Shown: piece after piece, positions 1 to 6,218 of the stretch
How the letters are laid out: each line of letters starts with the position of its first letter
How positions within the stretch are numbered: the first letter of the stretch is position 1
Source of the DNA: Candidatus Hydrogenedens sp.
Lineage (GTDB): Bacteria > Hydrogenedentota > Hydrogenedentia > Hydrogenedentales > Hydrogenedentaceae
Direction of reading: 5' to 3'
DNA length: 10,000 nt
Assembly (NCBI GenBank): GCA_020216745.1
Contig: JAIWNQ010000129.1
Coordinates: forward strand, 1-10,000
Program-made: the position numbers and the translations under genes
Notes under the pieces: generated by a model
What the model was told of the DNA's origin: nothing
What the model saw: only the letters and a program-made list of their open reading frames with translations
Databases searched by the model: none

Positions 1-954
1 GCTTTGTTCTTCCTTTAGGAGATTAAATGAAAAATAAGGGTCGAGTGTAATTCCCGCAATACCTATTAAAGAATCCCATCTGGCTAATGGTTCATTTTCA
101 TTTAATTTTGATACATCTGAATAATGAACTGCCTTTGAAAGAGTAATTATTTCTACATCTGTTTTTATTAATCGTGAAAATATACTCGTTTCCTCTTCTG
201 TCAAAGGAAGCCCTGCTACTTCAATCTTTTCAATACCCTCTTCGCCTTTCCAGCGGGCTAAAAAGGCACGTAAGCTATTCTGAACTTCTCTTGCAAATGA
301 TTCCGGGGCATTATAGTAATCTTGAACACCAAGAACAAGATGACGAATAAAAACAAGTTTTTCATTATAAAGTACTGCAATAGTAGAAAAGTTTTTGTCA
401 ACCAACAAAGCCGATTTTAATTTGTTGGTAGAAGCACTAACCTTCTTCCAAAGATAAACCAATCCAAGAGAATTTACAATTACTGCTTCAGGCTTCGCAG
501 AAAATTCTGATAAATATTGAATATGGTCTTGGATATGCTGTTTTCTTACACCAATTGCTAACACCTCTGTTTCTTTTTTATCCTCACTTACGATTGTAAA
601 ATCTAAAAGCAATTCTTCTATCGGGAAGGGGATATGAGGTTCAAGTTCAAATCGAAGTGCTGAAACAACCTTTTTCATCCCACGGAAAGGAACCTTCAAC
701 GTTCGAACAATACTCAAAGAACATGGAACTGAAAGAGTAAAGCATGAAGGACGATACTTCATTTTCTTAAATGCCTCTTCGAGTGCATTTAGTACGTATT
801 CTCCCTTTCCTTCACTGTGATTTTCCACCTCCTCAGAAATACCAATAGGGACTTCAATCCCTTGTAATAAATCCAGATTTTTTCCTTTTGTACGTACTGT
901 TGCAAGACGCACACAATCTTCATTAATCTCAACTGATGTTACAATATTCTTCAT
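1..954 (-). CDS. gspL: GspL-type, PilM-like actin-fold T2SS component (3' end cut by window edge)
   Basis: This frame is open from an ATG at 954 to the left edge, giving 318 residues with no stop, so the C-terminus lies outside. Residues about 98-120 contain the PilM/GspL-type signature ALRFELEPHIPFPIEELLLD, in which an amphipathic segment is followed by PFPxEE. The rest reads as an actin-like fold (for example SALLVDKNFSTIAVLY at about 181-196). The last visible residues, FNLLKEE at about 310-316, resemble the point where PilM-like domains of GspL or PilM-PilN fusions pass into the membrane helix and periplasmic domain, so the missing part probably holds these. Family role: GspL sits in the inner membrane, binds GspE through its cytoplasmic domain and links it to GspM and GspC. 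The start lies 41 bases after the gspK stop, behind a weak purine-rich GAAAGAAAGA stretch. The N-terminus lacks the DIG nucleotide-binding motif of true PilM. A separate PilM protein is the alternative; position after gspK favours GspL. Confidence 0.82.
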   Translation of the reverse strand, partial: MKNIVTSVEINEDCVRLATVRTKGKNLDLLQGIEVPIGISEEVENHSEGKGEYVLNALEEAFKKMKYRPSCFTLSVPCSLSIVRTLKVPFRGMKKVVSALRFELEPHIPFPIEELLLDFTIVSEDKKETEVLAIGVRKQHIQDHIQYLSEFSAKPEAVIVNSLGLVYLWKKVSASTNKLKSALLVDKNFSTIAVLYNEKLVFIRHLVLGVQDYYNAPESFAREVQNSLRAFLARWKGEEGIEKIEVAGLPLTEEETSIFSRLIKTDVEIITLSKAVHYSDVSKLNENEPLARWDSLIGIAGITLDPYFSFNLLKEEQS

Positions 955-995
955 GTATCTTTCTTTCTATTTCAGTTTTTTTATATAAATTCCTA

Positions 996-2303
996 TTATT
1001 TTATAATTTTCCAATCTAAAATGCGGAATGGTTCAGCAGGTAAACCTGTTTGATTTTGAGAAACTACCGAGCTTGACGACCTATTCCCTTGTGTATTCGT
1101 TTTTACATTTTGTTTTTGATTTGTTCTCTGATTAACAGGATTCATATTAGTCCCAGGGGAAATTCCTTCTTCATATCCCATAGGATTTCTAAACACATAC
1201 GCCTCTATTCGAACCATACGATTTTGATACAATCCATCGCCATAAATACGAAAAATATCACTCTTCAAAGTAAAGTATTGACCACCCATAGCATACTGTT
1301 GAGCTAAACGGTTATTGGGTTGAGAAGGCATTATATTTGGTGTCACTTGCCGTTGTGCCTGCTTACTATTATTGGTTTTATTTGTTTGCTGAACTGGACC
1401 TCTCGGAGAAATACCATAAGAACTCAACTGATTTAAATCTGTAAATGGTTGAATATGTGCATCATCGTAAATCCTTTGTCCGATACCTAAATCGGCAGGA
1501 TTCCCAGTATAACCTGCAACAATCGCCGAAATAACTTCCGGTCTTGCAGAATTAATATTTACTCGTCCTAACCAATCTCCATGAACTGTTAGATATTCAG
1601 ATAAAGGAAGTTGTTCCTTTTCTGGATCTCCAAAATATATTTTAGGGGTTATCCCTTTGATAAGAAGTAGTTCTTCTATTGAATCCATAGGACCATTTTT
1701 ACAAGGATAAGGATTTTCCAAACCCATATAATAATCATTTTCTGCACCTTGGGGTCTTTCGGAATCTCCATCATTATAATCCAACCAATCCAGAATAGAG
1801 TCTACAATGATATCAGGGGCTGCCCCTTCACCAGTATCTCTTAGCATAAAAAATTCACGAAGAGCATTGACCAGAGGTGTACGTTCTTGAGGTTCACCAC
1901 CTGATTGAGGCATTAAAAGAGCATTCAAATTTATTTTCCCATATTCGTCAGATATATATGCATGCATCAAAGCATTATTTAAAGGTTCCATTGATGCACC
2001 CATATTAAACGTCATCAAATCAAAATCACTGTCTATCGGTGGAGCACCACTCATCATGGTATTGAGAGTATCCTCCGCAAGAAAGGCAATCCCTTTAGCG
2101 ACGGCAGATTTTGCCGCAAGATACGCTTCTAATTCGCCTTGCTGGCTATAAGCAAGGGACGCTTCTACTTCAGATTCATATAGAAACTCGACAACAAGAA
2201 TAGATAATAAAGCTATAAACACTAATGATAAAATAATAGCCACACCTCTTTGACGAGGATGGAATTGGAATATTTCCTTTATTTTTCGAATGTGTGTTTT
2301 CAT
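996..2303 (-). CDS. gspK: GspK, large minor pseudopilin of the T2SS pseudopilus tip
   Basis: The protein has 435 residues. The N-terminus is a class III (prepilin-like) signal: a basic leader ending RQRG (17-20), then a hydrophobic helix VAIILSLVFIALLSILVVEF (21-40). As is usual for GspK, mature position 5 is Leu rather than the Glu found in other pseudopilins. GspK hallmarks follow: ISDEYGKINLN (117-127), VDSILDWLDYNDGD (167-180), GAENDYY (186-192), NPYPCKNGP (197-205) with SIEELLLIKGIT (208-219), and VNINSA (248-253). In known structures GspK forms the tip of the pseudopilus with GspI and GspJ. Its start codon overlaps the gspJ stop as ATGA, with a GAGGT ribosome site 5 bases upstream. Two Asn/Gln-rich stretches, about 303-338 and 378-423, interrupt the C-terminal half and are unlike the usual globular domain; a conserved-looking end, EPFRILDWKII (424-434), follows the second. 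Confidence 0.95.
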   Translation of the reverse strand: MKTHIRKIKEIFQFHPRQRGVAIILSLVFIALLSILVVEFLYESEVEASLAYSQQGELEAYLAAKSAVAKGIAFLAEDTLNTMMSGAPPIDSDFDLMTFNMGASMEPLNNALMHAYISDEYGKINLNALLMPQSGGEPQERTPLVNALREFFMLRDTGEGAAPDIIVDSILDWLDYNDGDSERPQGAENDYYMGLENPYPCKNGPMDSIEELLLIKGITPKIYFGDPEKEQLPLSEYLTVHGDWLGRVNINSARPEVISAIVAGYTGNPADLGIGQRIYDDAHIQPFTDLNQLSSYGISPRGPVQQTNKTNNSKQAQRQVTPNIMPSQPNNRLAQQYAMGGQYFTLKSDIFRIYGDGLYQNRMVRIEAYVFRNPMGYEEGISPGTNMNPVNQRTNQKQNVKTNTQGNRSSSSVVSQNQTGLPAEPFRILDWKIIK

Positions 2304-3184
2304 TTTCTACCTCGAATAGGATTTTTACCCGAAGAACCTGTTTTTCCTTCTGTCTTATTACCATCCATCTTAAATAATGAACCTGTATCACGAAAATGAT
2401 TCGGGTCATCCATGGGTTGCACTGTTCCGACTGTCGTTGGCAGAACAATAACTAAATCGATATCTCCACTTTGTGCGTCACCCATATTATTTACCTCACC
2501 ATATTCATTAAAAAGATTTGCAATAATATGAACTGCCCATGGCATTTGCTGAATAGATTGCGAATCCCATTCCTCTACCCAGTCTTGGGTGGCTGGGTCA
2601 TAGTACCAAATATCCAAAGTAGCAAGAGGAACACGAATAATATTCATAGGTAGGTTATTCATATCATCTGAAATTCCCGACTCCTCATCAAGAACTAACG
2701 GCGATTCTGTTATTACAAGATACTGAGGGGCATTATTCGAAATACCGTACATATCCGTAGCAAAACCAGATACACCTTCGGGAGCACCTTCATCTTCAAA
2801 AGAATACGTTACAACCCTACGAATTCCGGGTAAAGCCACAGGTCCTGGCATGGGTAGCGAAGTACAAAACCGAATAGAATCTGCAGGACCATACGGACCT
2901 GATTCATTTTTACCAAAGAATTCGTAACCCGTCGTAGAAAAAGAAGGGTCAATATATAGTGCATTAAACGTGTTAATAAAATGATTTACTAAAAATCGTT
3001 GTATCCGCATCTTCTCTGCTGATAACCGAGCCAGATCTGTACCTTTTGAAATAGAATCAAGTCCTAAATAAACAATTATTACAATCACAGACATAATTGT
3101 AAAAGCTATAAGTAATTCTAATAGAGTAAATCCATGTATGTGATTTGAGTAATACTGTTTATTTTTTAAAAACACGTTTGACAT
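2300..3184 (-). CDS. gspJ: GspJ, minor pseudopilin of the T2SS
   Basis: With the start chosen here the protein has 294 residues. A prepilin-type leader ends HIHG (15-18), followed by FTLLELLIAFTIMSVIVIIV; Glu23 is at mature position 5, so cleavage by prepilin peptidase after Gly18 and N-methylation are expected. GspJ features include LARLSAEKMRIQRFL (51-65) and the late QQMPWAVHIIANLFNEYGE (212-230), where GspJ proteins have their conserved 'P-aV' strand. In the family it joins GspI and GspK in the tip complex. I chose the ATG at 3184 because AGGTGAT lies directly before it and the gspI stop ends one base away. The ATG at 3196 gives 298 residues and overlaps gspI by 11 bases, with only AGGAAG 14 bases upstream. 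The protein is longer than many GspJ proteins and ends in a hydrophilic Gly/Lys/Asn/Ser-rich tail (about 264-294). The stop overlaps the gspK start. Confidence 0.93.
   Translation of the reverse strand: MSNVFLKNKQYYSNHIHGFTLLELLIAFTIMSVIVIIVYLGLDSISKGTDLARLSAEKMRIQRFLVNHFINTFNALYIDPSFSTTGYEFFGKNESGPYGPADSIRFCTSLPMPGPVALPGIRRVVTYSFEDEGAPEGVSGFATDMYGISNNAPQYLVITESPLVLDEESGISDDMNNLPMNIIRVPLATLDIWYYDPATQDWVEEWDSQSIQQMPWAVHIIANLFNEYGEVNNMGDAQSGDIDLVIVLPTTVGTVQPMDDPNHFRDTGSLFKMDGNKTEGKTGSSGKNPIRGRK
2309..2313 (-). promoter_or_regulatory. Shine-Dalgarno of gspK
   Basis: GAGGT on the minus strand lies 5 bases before the gspK ATG at 2303, inside the last codons of gspJ. It supports the ATGA overlap start. 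Confidence 0.7.
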
Positions 3185-3191
3185 ATCACCT
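3185..3191 (-). promoter_or_regulatory. Shine-Dalgarno of gspJ overlapping the gspI stop
   Basis: AGGTGAT on the minus strand matches the complement of the 16S rRNA end and abuts the ATG at 3184, leaving four bases between AGG and the start. Its TGA is the gspI stop codon, so termination and re-initiation are almost superimposed. It favours the 3184 start over 3196. Confidence 0.55.
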
Positions 3192-3683
3192 ACCATACAT
3201 TGTGTTGCTTCTTCCTGAAGTACGGTTTACAGAATTCGACATTCGATTAGAATTTGATTGTGTTGTTCCCCCAGTAAGATTATTCGTCTGTCCTTCAACA
3301 CTCAAATCATAACAGAGGAACGTTATTGTTTTATTTTCATTTGATGGAGTCATCAAATTTACATTTACAGTGTATAAAGGGATAGATGGGTCAGAACCAA
3401 TAGCTGTCGCAATATAATTCCATGAATATCCTTCGTATGCTGGACCAAAATCACCACTTTCTTCTAATGTCCCTGTTAAAACTCCAACCTCTGCTCGTGA
3501 ACATGCCGCATAAATCAATTGATTTTCATCTGTCTGAGTAATAGTCGCCTCATGCAATTTCATCGCATTATAATGGACATTAAATAAAATAAATGCAGCA
3601 CCTCCTAATATGGCTAATGCTGTCAGGATTTCCATTAAAGTGAAACCTAAATAACGCTTGTTTCTTAACCAATATCTTTTCAT
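3186..3683 (-). CDS. gspI: GspI, minor pseudopilin of the T2SS
   Basis: The protein has 165 residues. The leader MKRYWLRNKRYLG is followed by FTLMEILTALAILGGAAFIL, the highly typical GspI form of the prepilin N-terminus; Glu18 is mature position 5 and cleavage is predicted after Gly13. The globular part (about 40-130) is of normal size for GspI, including YSWNY (86-90) and a strand VNVNLM (106-111). In the family GspI nucleates the tip with GspJ and GspK. The frame stays open further upstream to an ATG at 3728, but that start lies inside gspH and would give an implausibly long leader. The ATG at 3683 forms an ATGA overlap with the gspH stop and has GGAAGGAA just upstream, so it is preferred. 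Residues about 131-165 are an Asn/Ser/Thr/Gly-rich tail with no evident fold, beyond the usual end of the family. Confidence 0.94.
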   Translation of the reverse strand: MKRYWLRNKRYLGFTLMEILTALAILGGAAFILFNVHYNAMKLHEATITQTDENQLIYAACSRAEVGVLTGTLEESGDFGPAYEGYSWNYIATAIGSDPSIPLYTVNVNLMTPSNENKTITFLCYDLSVEGQTNNLTGGTTQSNSNRMSNSVNRTSGRSNTMYGR

Positions 3684-4498
3684 TGCATTCCTTCCATGAC
3701 AAAAGAACCTGACGATACAGGGTCCCATACTACTGTATAATACTCACCATTATTATTGGTAAGATAAAAAACAACTGGCTCTGTTAAACCCAAAGGGGTC
3801 ACTTGTATTTCGACAACTTCTTTTGAAAACTTTTTACCACTTATAAAAACGCTTTCTATCCATACATTTTCAGACAAACGCATAGGAGATAATCCAGGTT
3901 CATTCACTTCTTCTATAATTGGTTCGCTCCCAAATAAATCAACCTCATTTTTTTCATCGAACAAAGAACCTATCTCATCTAACATGCTATCCTCCTGTTT
4001 GACATTCTTAGCCTGCTCTATAAGTTTTTTCCTTACCATCTTATCAAATTTTTGATTAATCTGCTGGCTTGCTGCTGTAGGGTCAAAACCACCCGGCAAA
4101 TTCTTATTAGTGTTTGTAGCAGTCCCAGCCACATTATTCCCTCCACTCATCAACATCTCTGCTAACTCCTCAGACGATAAGCCTTGCTGTTTCATTTCTT
4201 CCAGAAGCCCTAATTGGTCAGTCTCCCCTTCCGTCACTTCAGGGTACGTAATGCGTAAACAATAATAACGTTGTTCCGCCAAATCAATCTCAACATAAAA
4301 TTCATCCCCCTGAAGTGCTGATAAAGACATCACTGCTCTTCCAAAATAGGCTAATTTTCTCGCTTCACTTTCCAATTCAGAAGATAACGCAAGTGGTAGG
4401 AGATACGGCACTGCTATCGTTGCCATTAAAGCGATTATAAAGATAACAATACCTAATTCAAGTAATGTAAAACCTTTCATCCCCCGGGGCGAATGCAT
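3680..4498 (-). CDS. gspH: GspH-like minor pseudopilin with a large internal insertion
   Basis: The protein has 272 residues. A short leader ends MKG (7-9), followed by FTLLELGIVIFIIALMATIAV; Glu14 is mature position 5, so a prepilin peptidase site after Gly9 is clear. Residues 39-82 (SSELESEARKLAYFGRAVMS and the following strands) and the end (about 212-270, with VTPLGLTEPVVFYL and YYTVVWDPVSSG) fit the GspH globular fold: strands, a proline/glycine turn, and a final 'dp-tG' strand. GspH usually connects the tip complex to the GspG shaft. Family members are often about 150-200 residues; here residues about 88-205 are an extra hydrophilic, mostly helical-looking insertion, including an Asn/Thr/Gly stretch (119-137). 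The start could be ATG 4498, with GAGG 14 bases upstream, or ATG 4480 (MKGFTLLEL), with no proper ribosome site. Assignment rests on gene order and the split C-terminal match; it could be called a generic GspH/FimT pseudopilin. Confidence 0.85.
   Translation of the reverse strand: MHSPRGMKGFTLLELGIVIFIIALMATIAVPYLLPLALSSELESEARKLAYFGRAVMSLSALQGDEFYVEIDLAEQRYYCLRITYPEVTEGETDQLGLLEEMKQQGLSSEELAEMLMSGGNNVAGTATNTNKNLPGGFDPTAASQQINQKFDKMVRKKLIEQAKNVKQEDSMLDEIGSLFDEKNEVDLFGSEPIIEEVNEPGLSPMRLSENVWIESVFISGKKFSKEVVEIQVTPLGLTEPVVFYLTNNNGEYYTVVWDPVSSGSFVMEGMQ
3688..3695 (-). promoter_or_regulatory. Shine-Dalgarno of gspI
   Basis: GGAAGGAA on the minus strand lies within the last codons of gspH, about 5 bases before the ATG at 3683 that overlaps the gspH stop. 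It supports the 165-residue form of GspI over the longer frame starting at 3728. Confidence 0.75.
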
Positions 4499-4540
4499 AC
4501 AAAGAACATAAACCTCATATTAATTAAAAATCAAAAAAAA

Positions 4541-4939
4541 TTAATCATCACTCGATATATCTGCATTTGCACCACTACCACCGGCACTCCCATCAGCACC
4601 ATACGACATAATTTTAAAACTGGAGTTTCCTTCTTTTTGATATATGTAAGGATTACCCCAAGGGTCTAATGGAACCTTAGGTGGGTCCAAAAATTGAGCC
4701 GCTTCATCCAAAGTATTCGGCAATCGTTTATTTTTTATCCGATACATTTGCACCGCAGTCTTAAGATTACTAATCTCTGCCTTTGCCTTTGCCTGATCTG
4801 CATCATCAAGTGCACCGAACACATAAATACCCACCGTAGTAGCAAGAATAGCAATGATAGCTATCACTACCATTAATTCTACTAACGTAAAACCTAATAG
4901 CTGTCTTGTTTTCTTTTCCGTCTTTTGTTGTTTTGTCAT
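4541..4939 (-). CDS. gspG: GspG, major pseudopilin of the T2SS
   Basis: The protein has 132 residues. The leader MTKQQKTEKKTRQLLG is cut before FTLVELMVVIAIIAILATTV; Glu21 is mature position 5. The C-terminal domain is textbook GspG: KRLPNTLDEA (71-80), PLDPWGNPYIY (90-100) and the SYGADGSAGGSGANADI loop (112-128), which in studied GspG proteins binds a stabilising calcium ion. GspG polymerises into the pseudopilus shaft. The frame is open to an ATG at 4957, inside gspF, but ATG 4939 has a perfect GGAGG eight bases upstream and starts four bases after the gspF stop, so I use it. It has the best Shine-Dalgarno of the cluster, which fits its role as the most abundant pseudopilin. A 42-base AT-rich gap separates it from gspH. 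Confidence 0.97.
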   Translation of the reverse strand: MTKQQKTEKKTRQLLGFTLVELMVVIAIIAILATTVGIYVFGALDDADQAKAKAEISNLKTAVQMYRIKNKRLPNTLDEAAQFLDPPKVPLDPWGNPYIYQKEGNSSFKIMSYGADGSAGGSGANADISSDD

Positions 4940-4943
4940 GTTT

Positions 4944-6182
4944 TCATCCTCCAACATGTGTACTCATCTTTAGTATAGGTAGGAGTATCGCCAGAACTAA
5001 AAAACCGACGAATATTCCCATTACTACTATTATAACGGGTTCAATCAGTCCAACGATAGCATCAACAGTCAACCGAACATCTTCATCGTAGGTATCGGCA
5101 ATTTGTAAAAGCATGTTTTCAAGTTCTCCACTTCGTTGTCCCAACTCTACCATGTGTATCATCATTGGTGGGAATATACCCGAATCTTTTAATGGCTGTG
5201 CTAAATCGCGTCCACGTCGAACCCCCGCTTTAATATCATCTAAATGCATCTGAATAAACCGATTATCCATAATACTATAAACAACATCGAGCGCAGGCAA
5301 CATTGTTAATCCACTTTGCAACATTGTTCCTAATGTCCTTGAAAATCGAGCACATAAAAGTTTTTGTAGTAAAGTACCGTAAAGGGGTATCCTAAATTTC
5401 CAACGGTCCCATTTCTTTCTACCTTCTTCACGGCTAATCCAAACTCGCCATAGTATAATAAGAAGGAAAATAAAACCAACAAAGAATATTCCATATTTTC
5501 CTAAAAAAGAACTAACCGCAATAAGGGCATCCGTGATAAAAGGCAATTCTGTCTGCTGTTTCTTAAATATCGTAGTAATTCGAGGAACAATAACCGTCAT
5601 CATAAATGTAATAACTGCTACCGCAAAAACGGTCATAAAAGCTGGATATGCAATCGATGAGAGAATTTGTGCTTTTATTTTTGCCTGTCGGTCTAACACA
5701 TCAGCTAATCGTGTTAAAACCTGTTCCAAGGTACCACTTGCCTCTCCGGCACGAACCATATTTACATAAAGAGAACTAAAAATACGAGGATGCTCCGACA
5801 AAGCATCTGCAAGATTCTTCCCCGCGTTTACCTTATCACGAACATCTAAGATAGCGGTTTTGAGTTTTTGTCTTGATGTTTGTGTTATCAAGGCATTCAA
5901 AGCTTCCACTAATGGCATACCTGCCCGAAGTAAAACAGCAAATTGACGGGTCATGAGTGCAATATCTCTTGTTGACACTCCACTCCCTAATGAAAAAGAA
6001 CGCAGTTGTTTACCTCCCGAGTCTTTTGCACTGACACCGTCCGTTGCCTCTTTTAATTCCGTTGGGTATAAATCCAACTCACGCAGTTTCATCCGTGCTA
6101 ATGCAGGTGAATCTGCATCAATCACACCTCGGGTTGTTTTTCCCGTCCCTTTGGCTAACGCTTTATATTGATATACTGGCAT
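4944..6182 (-). CDS. gspF: GspF, inner-membrane platform protein of the T2SS
   Basis: The protein has 412 residues, the usual GspF length. It opens with MPVYQYKALAKGTGKTTRGV, as typical GspF proteins do, where a short N-terminal region precedes the first GspF domain. Two repeated GspF (T2SF) domains are visible: the first about 71-195, with TRQFAVLLRAGMPLVEAL (78-95) and VRAGEASGTLEQVL (143-156), and the second about 274-400, with FSRTLGTMLQSGLTMLPAL (280-298) and MVELGQRSGELENML (344-358). Likely membrane helices lie at about 175-200, 228-248 and 376-404. In the family this polytopic protein couples GspE ATP hydrolysis to addition of pseudopilin subunits. The start is 36 bases after the gspE stop, with AAAGAGAGA about 8 bases upstream as a modest ribosome site. 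Nothing in the protein looks unusual. Confidence 0.97.
   Translation of the reverse strand: MPVYQYKALAKGTGKTTRGVIDADSPALARMKLRELDLYPTELKEATDGVSAKDSGGKQLRSFSLGSGVSTRDIALMTRQFAVLLRAGMPLVEALNALITQTSRQKLKTAILDVRDKVNAGKNLADALSEHPRIFSSLYVNMVRAGEASGTLEQVLTRLADVLDRQAKIKAQILSSIAYPAFMTVFAVAVITFMMTVIVPRITTIFKKQQTELPFITDALIAVSSFLGKYGIFFVGFIFLLIILWRVWISREEGRKKWDRWKFRIPLYGTLLQKLLCARFSRTLGTMLQSGLTMLPALDVVYSIMDNRFIQMHLDDIKAGVRRGRDLAQPLKDSGIFPPMMIHMVELGQRSGELENMLLQIADTYDEDVRLTVDAIVGLIEPVIIVVMGIFVGFLVLAILLPILKMSTHVGG
4948..4952 (-). promoter_or_regulatory. Shine-Dalgarno of gspG
   Basis: GGAGG on the minus strand lies 8 bases before the ATG at 4939 and just before the gspF stop codon (4944-4946). It decides the gspG start in favour of 4939 over the upstream in-frame ATG at 4957, and is the best match to the 16S rRNA tail in the cluster. 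Confidence 0.85.
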
Positions 6183-6218
6183 TCGATTAGTCTCTCTTTA
6201 GTATTTATTGCTACCCAC

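Noticed and set aside
2176..2448. Minus-strand open frame of 90 codons across the gspJ/gspK junction
   Set aside because: It is an out-of-frame reading of two well-supported genes; the protein is a jumble with no domain, and the gspJ and gspK frames explain the bases.
4482..4489. CCCCGGGG palindrome near the gspH start as an operator
   Set aside because: It is coding sequence in the longer gspH reading (Ser-Pro-Arg-Gly), occurs only once, and is short; nothing beyond its local GC richness marks it as a regulatory site.
4533..4540. Possible intrinsic terminator after gspG
   Set aside because: The T8 run is there, but the preceding bases form no stable GC-containing hairpin; GATATATC is a perfect palindrome with no loop. 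gspH-K also have to be transcribed from upstream, since I see no promoter for them.
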